Shown here: piece by piece, positions 28,101-36,398 of the stretch
Layout of the letters: every line of letters starts with the position of its first letter
Position numbering within the stretch: the first letter of the stretch is position 1
Assembly: GCA_902536385.1 (NCBI GenBank)
Contig: CACAWY010000007.1
Location: forward strand, 1 to 55,825
Length of the DNA: 55,825 nucleotides
Direction of reading: 5' to 3'
From: an uncultured Pelagibacteraceae bacterium
GTDB taxonomy: Bacteria > Pseudomonadota > Alphaproteobacteria > Pelagibacterales > Pelagibacteraceae
The notes under the pieces: model-generated
Databases searched by the model: none
What the model was told of the DNA's origin: nothing
What the model saw: only the letters and a program-made list of their open reading frames with translations
Made by a program: the position numbers and the translations under genes

Positions 28101-28189
28101 AAGAACAATTAATAGGTTCTGATCAAGCTGAAAAAGCAATTAAGAAATATAAAATTGATAAAGAGAGAGAATTTCCTGCGAACTTATAA
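25184..28189 (+). CDS. aceE: Pyruvate dehydrogenase E1, homodimeric type, with N-terminal lipoyl domain
   Basis: Thiamine-diphosphate E1 component that decarboxylates pyruvate and passes the acetyl group to lipoyl domains. I start it at ATG 25184 (MAQNISVPDIGDF), 1001 residues; an in-frame ATG at 25157 adds nine unconvincing residues. Residues ~1-75 are a complete lipoyl domain with the lipoylation lysine Lys42 in ESDKSSVE, followed by a Lys/Pro-rich linker. The homodimeric E1 core follows (DPLETNEWIESLNSVI, HIGTFASAATLYDVG, the ThDP motif GDGEMDEPES, GLQHQDGHSHLLAS). Standard AceE (~890 residues) lacks the lipoyl domain, so this is a fusion. Its lipoyl domain matches that of the adjacent aceF closely, suggesting duplication. 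aceF follows after two bases. Confidence 0.95.
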   Translation: MAQNISVPDIGDFKDVEVIEILVKPGDQINKNDPIVTIESDKSSVEIPSPSSGLIKDLKVKVGDKVSEGSLLATIENGQAAKVPKKIKETKVEEIKEKPKSNGNLSPVKQVKKVYAEPASKDDIDPLETNEWIESLNSVIENDGAPRASYLLNKVIDQAYKSGLVLPDTRTTPYINTIPPEIEVKSPGDQNIEKKIRAYIRWNAAAMVVKANKKSSELGGHIGTFASAATLYDVGMNHFWRAKNNKFGGDLIYFQGHSAPGMYARAFLEGRMTSKQLDGFRQEVSKGGLSSYPHPWLMPNFWQFPTVSMGLGPIMAIYQARFLKYLINRGLVKDEGRKIWVFLGDGEMDEPESLGAIGLAAREKLDNLIFVINCNLQRLDGPVRGNGKIIQELEGSFRGTGWNVIKVIWGSYWDQLLAKDKTGLLVKRMNECVDGEYQAFKAKGGEYVRNNFFGKYPELKELVSSMTDKDIWRLNRGGHDPHKVYAAYHAAMQHTGSPSVILAKTIKGYGMGKSGESINTTHQQKKLDEEDLLYYRDRFGVPLTDKQVKNIEYYKPSENSEEIKYLKEKRIKLGGFIPERSSYAKAIKAPPKDIFDNFMKSTGDKEMSTTMALVRMLTALLRDKNLSPRLVPIIPDEARTFGMEGFFQKIGIYAHEGQKYEPVDSEQLSSYREDKSGQVLEEGINESGAMSSWIAAGTSYTNHDLEMIPIYIFYSMFGFQRVGDLAWAAGDSQARGFLIGATAGRTTLAGEGLQHQDGHSHLLASNIPNCVSYDPTFAYEMAVILQDGLKRMHEKKENIFYYITAMNENYTHPQKPKGSDDGILKGMYLFKENNNKGKTKVQLLGSGTILREIISASEILSKEYGIDSDVWSVTSFNELRKDGMETERWNLLNSNKKKKSYVEKCLEKRDGPIIAASDYTRAFSDQIRPYTEKPFYSLGTDGYGRSDTRKNLRKFFEVDKEHIVAYTLSALAKEQLIGSDQAEKAIKKYKIDKEREFPANL

Positions 28190-28191
28190 TT

Positions 28192-29448
28192 ATGTCAGAT
28201 CTTAAAATTACAGTTCCTGATATGGGTGATTTTAAGGATGTAGAAATTATTGAGGTTCTTGTAAAGGAAGGTCAAGCAATAAATAAAAATGACTCTTTAA
28301 TTACTCTTGAAAGTGACAAATCTAGTGTTGAAGTTCCATCTACTCAATCAGGAACTGTTAACAAAATAAATGTAAAAGTCGGTGATAAAGTAAATCAAGG
28401 TGATCTCATTTTGACTTTGAAATCATCTGAAATGGTGAAGCAAGTAAAAGAACCTGTTGCAAAGACACCTGAAAAAAAAATAGATATAGAAAAAGATCAA
28501 CCTAAGAAAATTAAAACTCCTCCTCCTGCAGTTGTTAAGACAACTACAGGTACAAAATTAGCTAGTCCTAAAGTTAGAAAATTCGCAAGAGAATTAGGAG
28601 CTAACGTATTAGAAATTCCTGGCTCTCAAAGGTCAGGGAGAGTTTCTGAAGAAGATGTAAAAGAATTTGTTCGATCACAAGTAACAGTCAATAAAGGAAC
28701 GGTCGAGAAAAAAGAATATAAAGAAGAGTTTTCTCACGAGGAATTCGGCCAGATTGAAACAAAGGAAATTCCTAGGGTAAAAAGATTATCTGGTCCTCAT
28801 TTAGTTAGATCTTGGACTGAGATCCCGCATGTTACTCAACATGATGAGGTAGACGTAACTGAGATGGAGCAATTTCGGTCATCATTATATGACTATTACT
28901 CTGGTGAAGTTATTAAAGTGACTCCGTTAGCATTTATAGCTAAGGCTTTAGTCAGTGCTTTAAAAGAGTTTCCTAATTTTAATGCCTCAATTGATCCAAA
29001 TCAAAATAAGATTGTATATAAAAAATATTTTCATATAGGTTTTGCCGTTGATACACCTCATGGATTAATGGTGCCTAAGATTAGGGATGTTGATCAAATG
29101 AGCATTAAAGAAATTGGTGAAGCATTAAAAAAAACAAGTAAGCTTTGCAGAGAATTAAAAATTGATAAAAAAGAGTTTTTTGGTGGTTCGATGACAATTT
29201 CAAGTTTGGGGGGGATAGGTGGAACCTTCTTTACTCCAATAATTAATCCACCGGAAGTAGCTATTCTTGGTGTTGGAAAAACTTTTGATAGATTAATGAA
29301 ATTAAAAGGGAAAATTGTTTCAAGAAAAATACTTCCTCTGTCATTATCTTACGACCATAGATTAATTGATGGAGCTGAGGGTGCAAGATTTTGTGTTTAT
29401 TTAGGAAAATGTCTAGGCAAAGACTTTGCTTTTAAACTTGCCGTTTAA
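28192..29448 (+). CDS. aceF: Dihydrolipoyllysine acetyltransferase (PDH E2)
   Basis: E2 core of pyruvate dehydrogenase, 418 residues; it moves the acetyl group from lipoyl-lysine to CoA. Domain order is one lipoyl domain (1-77, lipoyl Lys43 in ESDKSSVE), a Lys/Pro-rich linker, the peripheral subunit-binding domain (about 124-160, ASPKVRKFARELGANVLEI) and the catalytic CAT domain. The active-site motif SLSYDHRLIDGAEGARF carries the catalytic His and Asp. Only one lipoyl domain is present, where E. coli AceF has three; the E1 partner here carries another. The E3 gene (lpd) is not in the window. The start is two bases after aceE, so expression is coupled. Confidence 0.96.
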   Translation: MSDLKITVPDMGDFKDVEIIEVLVKEGQAINKNDSLITLESDKSSVEVPSTQSGTVNKINVKVGDKVNQGDLILTLKSSEMVKQVKEPVAKTPEKKIDIEKDQPKKIKTPPPAVVKTTTGTKLASPKVRKFARELGANVLEIPGSQRSGRVSEEDVKEFVRSQVTVNKGTVEKKEYKEEFSHEEFGQIETKEIPRVKRLSGPHLVRSWTEIPHVTQHDEVDVTEMEQFRSSLYDYYSGEVIKVTPLAFIAKALVSALKEFPNFNASIDPNQNKIVYKKYFHIGFAVDTPHGLMVPKIRDVDQMSIKEIGEALKKTSKLCRELKIDKKEFFGGSMTISSLGGIGGTFFTPIINPPEVAILGVGKTFDRLMKLKGKIVSRKILPLSLSYDHRLIDGAEGARFCVYLGKCLGKDFAFKLAV

Positions 29449-29471
29449 TCAATTATAAAATAGTACAAAGC

Positions 29472-30371
29472 ATGAATAAAAAAGTTTTCTCTCTTATTTG
29501 TGCAGTTAGCTGCTCTTTAATTTGGGGATCTGCTTTTGTCGCACAAGATATGGGTATGGATTATAACGGCCCATTCACTTTTACTTTTGGTAGACTATTT
29601 CTTGGATTTCTCACGTTAATCCCTTTTTTATTTATTTTCGAATATAAAAAAGTTAATTCGATAATTTTTAAAAAAGAAAATATTTTAAACCTTTTACTTA
29701 TTGGATTTCTTCTCTCGATGGGAAATGTTTTACAGCAGTTTGCTCTTCTGTATACAGATGTTGCAAACACGGCGGTTTTTACAATTTTTTATGTAGTTTT
29801 AGTTCCATTTGTGGCTTATTACTTTTTTTCAAAAAATATTCATAAATCTGTTTGGCTATCTATCATTATTTGTTTATTCGGTGGTATCCTTTTAACTGAG
29901 TTTGATAACATTCAAGTAAGAATAGGAGATAGTATTGCAGTTTTTAATGCATTGTTTTGGGCATTTCACATTGTTTTTATTTCAAGATTTTTAAGAATAT
30001 TTAATTATCCAATTACTATTGCATGCCTCCAATGTTTAATTGCATCAATGTTTGCATTAATGCCTGCTGTTGTTTTTGAAAGTGTAAAATTTTCTAATAT
30101 GATTTTGGATGGAAAAGAAATGTTATACGCTGGAGTTCTATCTAGTGGGATTGCCTTTCTACTACAAATTTATGGGCAGCAAAACCTTTCTCCAGCACCA
30201 GTAGCTATTATATTTTCACTTGAAGGTGTGTTTGCATCAATTTTTGGATGGATTATTTTAAGCCAGTTTTTAAACGAAATAAAAATTTCAGGAATAGTTC
30301 TTATTTTATTTGCAGTTATTTTTTCACAATTAGCTCCGTTATATGATAAAAAAAAGTATGGACGAGTCTAA
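29472..30371 (+). CDS. DMT-superfamily EamA transporter
   Basis: Membrane protein of 299 residues with about ten transmembrane helices formed by two EamA repeats, the usual DMT (drug/metabolite transporter) architecture. The first repeat begins ICAVSCSLIWGSAFVAQDMG. The second includes AVFNALFWAFHIVFISRF and the end motif SLEGVFASIFGWIIL, where the Glu-containing SLEGVFA is conserved. Members export or import small metabolites such as amino acids and nucleobases, so the substrate cannot be inferred. The last bases overlap the following thioesterase gene, suggesting coupled expression. No signal peptide beyond the first membrane segment was seen. Confidence 0.88.
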   Translation: MNKKVFSLICAVSCSLIWGSAFVAQDMGMDYNGPFTFTFGRLFLGFLTLIPFLFIFEYKKVNSIIFKKENILNLLLIGFLLSMGNVLQQFALLYTDVANTAVFTIFYVVLVPFVAYYFFSKNIHKSVWLSIIICLFGGILLTEFDNIQVRIGDSIAVFNALFWAFHIVFISRFLRIFNYPITIACLQCLIASMFALMPAVVFESVKFSNMILDGKEMLYAGVLSSGIAFLLQIYGQQNLSPAPVAIIFSLEGVFASIFGWIILSQFLNEIKISGIVLILFAVIFSQLAPLYDKKKYGRV

Positions 30372-30735
30372 TCAAGGGTTTATGAAACATCTTGGCGGTT
30401 TAGAGCTAAAAAAAATTAACGAAACTCAATATGAGTTTTCAGTAGAGGTTAAAGAAATACATTTGAACACTGGTAAAATTGCTCATGGTGGATTTCTCTC
30501 TACTATCGCCGACACAGGGATGGGAACCGCCGCACATAGAGTCGCTGGTGACAAGAGATGTGTAACAATTAATTTAGATATGAAATTTATCTCTGTTGGC
30601 CAACTAGGTGATAAACTTATTGGCAAAGTTAAAATTTTAAAAATAACTAAAACACTAGTTTTTATTTCTTGCGAAATTTCTAATTCAAGCGACATAGTTG
30701 CCTCTGCAAGTGGTACTTGGAAAATACTAAAGTAG
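30358..30735 (+). CDS. PaaI-like hotdog-fold thioesterase
   Basis: Hotdog-fold acyl-CoA thioesterase of 125 residues, which hydrolyses acyl-CoA to free acid and CoA. The family motif HGGFLSTIADTGMGTAAH contains the HGG loop and the catalytic Asp region. CVTINLDMKFISVG and KTLVFISCEI are the other conserved strands. I choose ATG 30358 (MDESNQGFM), which gives a 14-base overlap with the transporter gene; an ATG 15 bases earlier is possible. It probably acts as a dimer or tetramer in the cytoplasm. The substrate is unknown; PaaI members often act on aromatic or hydroxylated acyl-CoAs. Confidence 0.88.
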   Translation: MDESNQGFMKHLGGLELKKINETQYEFSVEVKEIHLNTGKIAHGGFLSTIADTGMGTAAHRVAGDKRCVTINLDMKFISVGQLGDKLIGKVKILKITKTLVFISCEISNSSDIVASASGTWKILK

Positions 30736-30741
30736 GACTTA

Positions 30742-32193
30742 ATGAAATCAAAATCTGTCCTAGTTTCAGTATTATTAATTTTTATTTCAATAAAAAGTGC
30801 GTCAGCAAATTTTTTTAATAACATTACGAATTTAATAGAAAACAATTATGAAAGTCTTAGATATGGTATTTCTGTAGCTGATATAAATAATGATGGGTCT
30901 TACGAGTTTATAGTAGCTGGTTTTGGAAGTGAAAATTTAGCTTTAACTTACAAAAACAACAAACTAACAAACATTATAAACGATGCAAAATTTAATGATA
31001 AAAGAAGTTTTACTATTGGTGTGGCTGCTTGTGATATTGATTCTGATGGTTACGAGGAAATTTATTTTTTAAACACGGATACTTATAGCGGTGAAAAGAA
31101 ATATTCTGATCGTTTAATAGATCTAAAAAATGAGAAATTTTTTGATATTTTTGAACAAAAGAAAAATCAAATAGATTTAAACTTTACAGCGGGCCGCTCA
31201 GTTGTTTGTGTAGACAGAAAAGGAAATGGGAAATATGGAATTTATGTTGCTAATTATGGTGGTCCAACAAGATTTTATGAACAGTTTAAGGGAAAAATTA
31301 AGGATAGAGCGGCAGAATTTGGTTTAGATAAAATAACCGGAGGAAGAGCAGTAGTCGCTGGTCATATATTATCAAACAATATTGATATTTTCGCAGCTAA
31401 TGAAAGAGGTGTAAACTTTTTGTATAAAAACGTTGATGGTACTTTTTACGATGTAGCATCTGGGTACAATGTTTTAGACCCTTATGAAAATGGAAGAGGA
31501 ACAGCATTAAGTGATATTTTGTACAGAGGTCAACTAGATATTGTAAGTGGAAATTGGGATGGGGAACACCGTATATTTATAAAAAAAGAAAACTCTTTTA
31601 AAGACATTGCTGATAGAAATTTTAAAAGGCCATCTAAAATTCGAACAGTTATCACAGCTGACTTTGATAATGATGGATATGATGAAATATTCTTAAATAA
31701 TATCGGTGAACCAAATAAATTATTTAAAATTAGAGAGAATGGAAAACTAGAAGAGATTGATATTACGTCTAATTCTGAAGCTAATGGTCTTGGAACTGGT
31801 GCTGCTGTAGCAGACATTGATAAAGATGGAATTTTAGAATTATTAATTGCACATGGAGAGACAGGAAATCAAATTCTTACACTTTACAAAGCAAACGTAA
31901 AAAAAAATAAGAACTACTTAAGAATAAAAGCTTTAAATAAAAATGGAGCTCCAGCCAGAGGAGCAACTGTAACACTTTCATCTAATTTAAGAAAACATTC
32001 TAAAACAATCGACTCTGGTTCGGGATATCTATGCCAAATGGAACCTGTTGCGCACTATGGAATTAGAAATGGTGAAAAAGAGTTTGAAGTACAAATTAAA
32101 TGGACAAACGGAAAAACCAATAAATATAAAATAACAGAAACGGGAAAAACCTATATTTTCAAACAAAGTAAAATGACTATCTCGCCATCTTAA
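30742..32193 (+). CDS. Exported FG-GAP/VCBS repeat protein with ASPIC/UnbV C-terminus
   Basis: Secreted protein of 483 residues. An N-terminal signal peptide (VLVSVLLIFISIKSASA, cut before NFF) is followed by a beta-propeller-like set of FG-GAP/VCBS repeats. The Ca-binding loops are clear: ADINNDGSYEF, CDIDSDGYEEI, ADFDNDGYDEI and ADIDKDGILEL. The last ~90 residues form an ASPIC/UnbV domain (NYLRIKALNKNGAPARGATV, then GSGYLCQMEPVAHYGI). Such proteins are abundant in marine bacteria; suggested roles in adhesion or polymer binding are not established. It follows the thioesterase gene closely but need not share its function. Its 3' end overlaps the convergent gene by 17 bases. Confidence 0.85.
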   Translation: MKSKSVLVSVLLIFISIKSASANFFNNITNLIENNYESLRYGISVADINNDGSYEFIVAGFGSENLALTYKNNKLTNIINDAKFNDKRSFTIGVAACDIDSDGYEEIYFLNTDTYSGEKKYSDRLIDLKNEKFFDIFEQKKNQIDLNFTAGRSVVCVDRKGNGKYGIYVANYGGPTRFYEQFKGKIKDRAAEFGLDKITGGRAVVAGHILSNNIDIFAANERGVNFLYKNVDGTFYDVASGYNVLDPYENGRGTALSDILYRGQLDIVSGNWDGEHRIFIKKENSFKDIADRNFKRPSKIRTVITADFDNDGYDEIFLNNIGEPNKLFKIRENGKLEEIDITSNSEANGLGTGAAVADIDKDGILELLIAHGETGNQILTLYKANVKKNKNYLRIKALNKNGAPARGATVTLSSNLRKHSKTIDSGSGYLCQMEPVAHYGIRNGEKEFEVQIKWTNGKTNKYKITETGKTYIFKQSKMTISPS

Positions 32194-32875
32194 TAAAAAT
32201 ATCACCCATACCAATATTTATATCCTCTAATGGGATATCGTTTTTAAAAGCACAAAATCTACCTGTTATTTCATTAGCTTCTATTTTTTTAACTTCAGAT
32301 TTGTTACATTTTTTTGCTTCATAGAGAAGACCTATTACGAGTTTACCATCAACTATAAATACTTCATCAACATTTAGTCTTTGCTGTTTACAAAAATAAT
32401 TTCTATTTACTTCTTTAGGAAAATCTTTTTTTGAGCAAGGATTATCAATTAATAAAACATTAATTTTTTTAGAACCATCTTTAAATTTATGATTAATTTT
32501 TTTGACTTTTGTATAATTCATGAGATCACAAGAGCAAGGCCAACAACATCTATAAAGTTCGCCACAAATATTTTTTTGGGTTCTTAATTCTTTAACAAAA
32601 ATATAGTCAGGTTTTTCACCAGGGTTAATAAGTGAACCTGAAACAGGACAATAAAGTTTATTATACTCTTTGAATTCCTCATAGGTTAAATCTTGGTCTA
32701 TTAAGTATTTGAAAAATCTTGGACCTGCTGCGTTCCTATTGCTGTCTGGAAATATTTTAGACCAATTTTTAACTAAATTTTCGTAGTAAAATTTTTTTTG
32801 CTGCAAATTAACCTCAGCAATACTTGATGTATATAAAAATAAACTAAAAAATAAAGCTTTTAAAATAATTCTCAT
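32177..32875 (-). CDS. Exported cysteine-rich protein of unknown function
   Basis: Protein of 232 residues that I do not recognise. It starts with a clear signal peptide (MRIILKALFFSLFLYTSSIA). The mature part has at least nine cysteines, including YCPVSGSL, RCCWPCSCDL and later FCKQQR and FCAFK. This suggests disulfides or a metal site in the periplasm. RNAAGPRFFKYLIDQDLTYEEF and EVFIVDGKLVIGLLYEAKKC look like conserved globular segments. It precedes the TRAP permease terminus and overlaps the convergent VCBS gene by 17 bases. A DsbB-like gene elsewhere in the window shows the cell can form periplasmic disulfides. No function is proposed. Confidence 0.6.
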   Translation of the reverse strand: MRIILKALFFSLFLYTSSIAEVNLQQKKFYYENLVKNWSKIFPDSNRNAAGPRFFKYLIDQDLTYEEFKEYNKLYCPVSGSLINPGEKPDYIFVKELRTQKNICGELYRCCWPCSCDLMNYTKVKKINHKFKDGSKKINVLLIDNPCSKKDFPKEVNRNYFCKQQRLNVDEVFIVDGKLVIGLLYEAKKCNKSEVKKIEANEITGRFCAFKNDIPLEDINIGMGDIFIKMAR

Positions 32876-32916
32876 TTAATTATTTAATAAGATCTGAACA
32901 TAAATGCACTGCGCTT

Positions 32917-35253
32917 TTATGATGCTGTAGAGGTCTTGTTTCGGTAGTTAAAATAACCAAATATAAATAGAAGTAATAAAGCTATAGGGTAAACAACTGC
33001 TTTATTTGGTCTATCTGGATTTTCAATTTTAAAATTACTTATAATGTCACCCATTTGAATACCAGATTTTTTGGCCTCACCTTTCCAATTTAATTTATCA
33101 ACTGTCAATTGATCGTTCTGGTCTGTTAAAGTCACGCCATATTCTTCTAAGTTATAGTTGTTTTCAAATTTACCTTTATCGATAACAAATAATTTATATC
33201 TTTCTCCGTATTCAGTAACTCGAGTGACTTTAATATGAACCTCCTTTGACGGGTCAAAAGATAAACTTTGAATACTTTCCGCCGAAAGTTTTTGCTCATT
33301 ATATTTAGGGTAGAATTTACTTAAAACATAGTCTGGAGCTAAAAACGATAAAGATATAACTAAGAAAGCTATGATCTCGTACCATCTTAATTTATTTATA
33401 AACCATTGTTGTGTTGCTGCAGTAAAAACTAAAATTCCGATTAATGATGTAGCTATCACCAATAAAGCTTGCCAGATACTCTCTACTCCAATTAATAACA
33501 GCTCGTGATTAAACAAAAAGACAATCGGTAAAATTCCAGTTCTCAAGCTATACCATATAGCTTGTAAACCGGTCCTTAGCGGATCTCCACCTGAAATAGC
33601 AGCTGCTGCATATGAAGCTAAACCGACTGGTGGTGTTACATCTGCCATTAAGCCAAAATAAAATACAAATAAATGAACTGCGATTAGTGGAAAAATAAAT
33701 CCTGAGGCATTGCCAACATCAACTAAAACCGTTGCCATTAGAGAGGCCACAACAACATAGTTTGCAGTAGTTGGTAGACCCATTCCAAGTAGCAGGCAAA
33801 GTATAATAGTTAATAAAATTAGTATAATTACATTATCTCTTGCAATCGTCTCAATAACTATAATTAAGTTAGTGCTAAGTCCTGTTGAACCTACTGCGCC
33901 TACAATTATTCCTGCTGTAGCGATTGCGATTCCTACCCCTACCATATTAATCGCACCTTTTTGAAGACCAACTATTGTTTGATTATACCAGTCAATTAAT
34001 CCAGTTTTTAAATTTGAATTTTTGATTATACGGCTTACCAGGTTTACTAATATTAAAGATAAGGTTGCGTAAAAGATGGAAAAGCCTGCTGTATATCTCA
34101 TATAAACAAGTAAAAAAATCAAAACAAAAATGGGTATTAAAAAATGTAAACCAGATAAAAAAGTTTTCTTTAAGTGAGGAACATCAGCATCATTCATTCC
34201 TTTCAATCCTAATTTAAGGGCCTCTAAATGAGATATATAGAATAAAGCTATGTAAGAAATGATAGCAGGTAAGAAAGCGTGTTTAACAACTTCAAAATAA
34301 GTAACACCAATAAAGCTTGCCATAACAAATGCAGCCGCTCCCATAACTGGAGGCATTATTTGACCATTAACTGATGAAGAAACTTCTATAGCCCCTGCTT
34401 TTTCTTGGGAGAAACCAGTTTTTTTCATAATAGGGATTGTGAAGGTTCCTGTTGTTACAGTGTTCGCAATTGAAGAACCTGAGATCATACCAGTCATTCC
34501 AGATCCTAATATTGCTGCTTTAGCTGGGCCTCCTCTCATTTTTCCAACCATTGCAAAAGCTAAATCTAAAAAATATTTTCCACCACCTGCTGTTTCTAAT
34601 AAAGCTCCAAATAATACAAATAAGAATATGAAATCTACTGAAACACCTATTGGAATTCCAAATATTGCTTCTTGATCGAACCATTGAAATCCTACTAATC
34701 TTTTTACAGAAAGCCCTCCATGAGAAATTATTTCAGGCGCATATTTTCCAAAATAAGAAAATAAAAGGAAACAAACTGCAATTATAACTAGAGGTAAACC
34801 AATAGCTCTTCTAGTTGCCTCTAATAAAATAAATATGCCTGTAGCACCAATTATAAGTTCAATTGGGACTTTAAAACCAAATATTTCTTTTACTAAAAGA
34901 ATCCCACCTCTATTTACTAAATCATCATAAAAAATATAAATATATAGGCAACATAATGCGCCAGTTATACTTATTAGAATATCAACTAATGAAATCTTTT
35001 TTCCTCTCACTGCAGGAAAAATTAAAAAAGCTAAAGTTAAAGCAAATCCTAAGTGTATAGCTCTTACGGGTAATCCTTTGAACATTCCAAAATTAAACCA
35101 AAAAGGAAACGGAGAAGCATACCAAAGTTGAAAAAATGTCCAGAGTATTGCGATCCCAAAAACTATTTTCAAATGAACCCCGGACAAATTTCTTGTTGGA
35201 GAAATATCTTCTTGAATTTTATCTTTTATTTTACTTTGAATGTTTTGATTCAT
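32917..35253 (-). CDS. TRAP transporter fused permease (4TM/12TM), TAXI-associated
   Basis: Fused small and large membrane subunits of a TRAP transporter, 778 residues, which imports a carboxylate-type solute with Na+ using the adjacent binding protein. The N-terminal ~180 residues contain the 4-TM Q part. The M part follows with GSGMTGMISGSSIANTVTTGTFTIP (cited as GSGMTGMISGSSIAN), INGQIMPPVMGAAAF-like NGQIMPPVMGAAAF, and GLPTTANYVVVASL. The C-terminal ~120 residues outside the membrane resemble the DUF3394/PDZ-like tail (WKGEAKKSGIQMGDII) of TAXI-linked permeases. It lies downstream of the TAXI binding protein and is separated from it by an intrinsic terminator, which should lower its expression relative to the binding protein. 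The substrate is unknown. Confidence 0.93.
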   Translation of the reverse strand: MNQNIQSKIKDKIQEDISPTRNLSGVHLKIVFGIAILWTFFQLWYASPFPFWFNFGMFKGLPVRAIHLGFALTLAFLIFPAVRGKKISLVDILISITGALCCLYIYIFYDDLVNRGGILLVKEIFGFKVPIELIIGATGIFILLEATRRAIGLPLVIIAVCFLLFSYFGKYAPEIISHGGLSVKRLVGFQWFDQEAIFGIPIGVSVDFIFLFVLFGALLETAGGGKYFLDLAFAMVGKMRGGPAKAAILGSGMTGMISGSSIANTVTTGTFTIPIMKKTGFSQEKAGAIEVSSSVNGQIMPPVMGAAAFVMASFIGVTYFEVVKHAFLPAIISYIALFYISHLEALKLGLKGMNDADVPHLKKTFLSGLHFLIPIFVLIFLLVYMRYTAGFSIFYATLSLILVNLVSRIIKNSNLKTGLIDWYNQTIVGLQKGAINMVGVGIAIATAGIIVGAVGSTGLSTNLIIVIETIARDNVIILILLTIILCLLLGMGLPTTANYVVVASLMATVLVDVGNASGFIFPLIAVHLFVFYFGLMADVTPPVGLASYAAAAISGGDPLRTGLQAIWYSLRTGILPIVFLFNHELLLIGVESIWQALLVIATSLIGILVFTAATQQWFINKLRWYEIIAFLVISLSFLAPDYVLSKFYPKYNEQKLSAESIQSLSFDPSKEVHIKVTRVTEYGERYKLFVIDKGKFENNYNLEEYGVTLTDQNDQLTVDKLNWKGEAKKSGIQMGDIISNFKIENPDRPNKAVVYPIALLLLFIFGYFNYRNKTSTAS

Positions 35254-35284
35254 CCTAAATAAGATACCTTATTCTAAAAAAAAA

Positions 35285-35304
35285 GGCCCAAGAAATATTG
35301 GGCC
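35285..35304 (-). terminator. Intrinsic terminator between TAXI binding protein and permease
   Basis: GGCCCAA (35285-35291) pairs with TTGGGCC (35298-35304) around a 6-nt loop. On the minus strand the stem is followed by a run of T (A tract at 35277-35284 on the plus strand). On the plus strand it is also followed by T6, so it could work both ways. It sits just downstream of the binding-protein stop codon. Confidence 0.8.
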
Positions 35305-35330
35305 TTTTTTAATAAAACTAAAAAGTTGAA

Positions 35331-36335
35331 TTACATTAATCCAGCTTCTTTGTAGTACTTTATTGCACCTGGATGTAATGGAGCCGATAAACCATCAGCT
35401 ATCATATTTTTCTTTTCCAGTGGTCCAAAAGCAGGGTGTTGAGCTCTGAAATCATCAAAGTTTTCCATTACCGCTTTTGTTACTAAGTATACAAGTTCTT
35501 CAGAAACATCTGCGCTTGTAACAACTGTAGCTTTTACACCAAATGTTGTAGCGTCTTTTTTCTGATTTGAATAAGTTCCTTTTGGAATAACAGCTTTTGC
35601 ATAGTAGTCGGCTCCATCAATTAAGCCTTGAATTGGCGCACCAGTTAAATTAATTGGGCTAGCTTTTGCTTTACAAGTCGCTGCTTGCTCCATAGCTCCA
35701 TTAGGAAATCCTACTGAATATCCAAATGCATCTATTTTTCCATCACAAAGTGCTTTTACTTGTTCAGAAGAAGTAAGTTCAGTAGTTGCTTTGAACATAC
35801 TCATGTCTGCTCCCATCGCTTTCATTAATTCTTCCATAGTTCCTCTTTGACCAGAACCAGGATTACCGATGTTTACTGTTTTTCCTTTTAAGCCTTTAAA
35901 ATCTTTAATTTTAGATTTTTTACTTGCCCAAATTTGGAAAGGTTCATTGTGAACAGAAAACACGGCTCTTAAATTACTAAATTGTTTTCCTTCCCATTTA
36001 CTTGAACCATTGTAAGCATGATACTGCCAGTCTGATTGTGCAACACCAAATTGAAACTCACCATCTTTGATTTGCCCAATGTTATAGTTTGAACCACCTG
36101 TTGATGGTGCAGTACATCTGTAAGCTTTAGCTGTACCTTTTTTTCTACCATGATCAGCACTTATTGCTGATTTATGTAACATTTTGCAAATTGCGTTACC
36201 TGTTTGGAAATATACTCCAGTAGGTCCGCCTGTTCCTATTGTAAAGAACTCTGCTGATTTTGCGATCGAAGTAATAGGGCTTGAAAAAGCAAACATTACT
36301 AGCACCGCAGAAATCAATGACATCATTTTTTTCAT
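35331..36335 (-). CDS. TRAP transporter TAXI-family solute-binding protein
   Basis: Periplasmic binding protein of 334 residues, TAXI family. The signal peptide is followed by the defining EFFTIGTGGPTGVYFQTGNAI start, here cited as IGTGGPTGVYFQTG. GKTVNIGNPGSGQRGTMEEL and LCDGKIDAFGYSVGFPNGA are the ligand-cleft and hinge regions of this family. Two cysteines in ICKML and YRCTAPS may form a disulfide. It delivers solute to the fused permease encoded downstream. An intrinsic terminator after it would give excess binding protein over permease, a common expression pattern for such systems. The ligand is not readable from the sequence. Confidence 0.93.
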   Translation of the reverse strand: MKKMMSLISAVLVMFAFSSPITSIAKSAEFFTIGTGGPTGVYFQTGNAICKMLHKSAISADHGRKKGTAKAYRCTAPSTGGSNYNIGQIKDGEFQFGVAQSDWQYHAYNGSSKWEGKQFSNLRAVFSVHNEPFQIWASKKSKIKDFKGLKGKTVNIGNPGSGQRGTMEELMKAMGADMSMFKATTELTSSEQVKALCDGKIDAFGYSVGFPNGAMEQAATCKAKASPINLTGAPIQGLIDGADYYAKAVIPKGTYSNQKKDATTFGVKATVVTSADVSEELVYLVTKAVMENFDDFRAQHPAFGPLEKKNMIADGLSAPLHPGAIKYYKEAGLM

Positions 36336-36398
36336 GTGTACTCCTCTTGTTATAATGATTAATTTAACTACGTTATACGTTAGAGGTCAAAGAGATTC

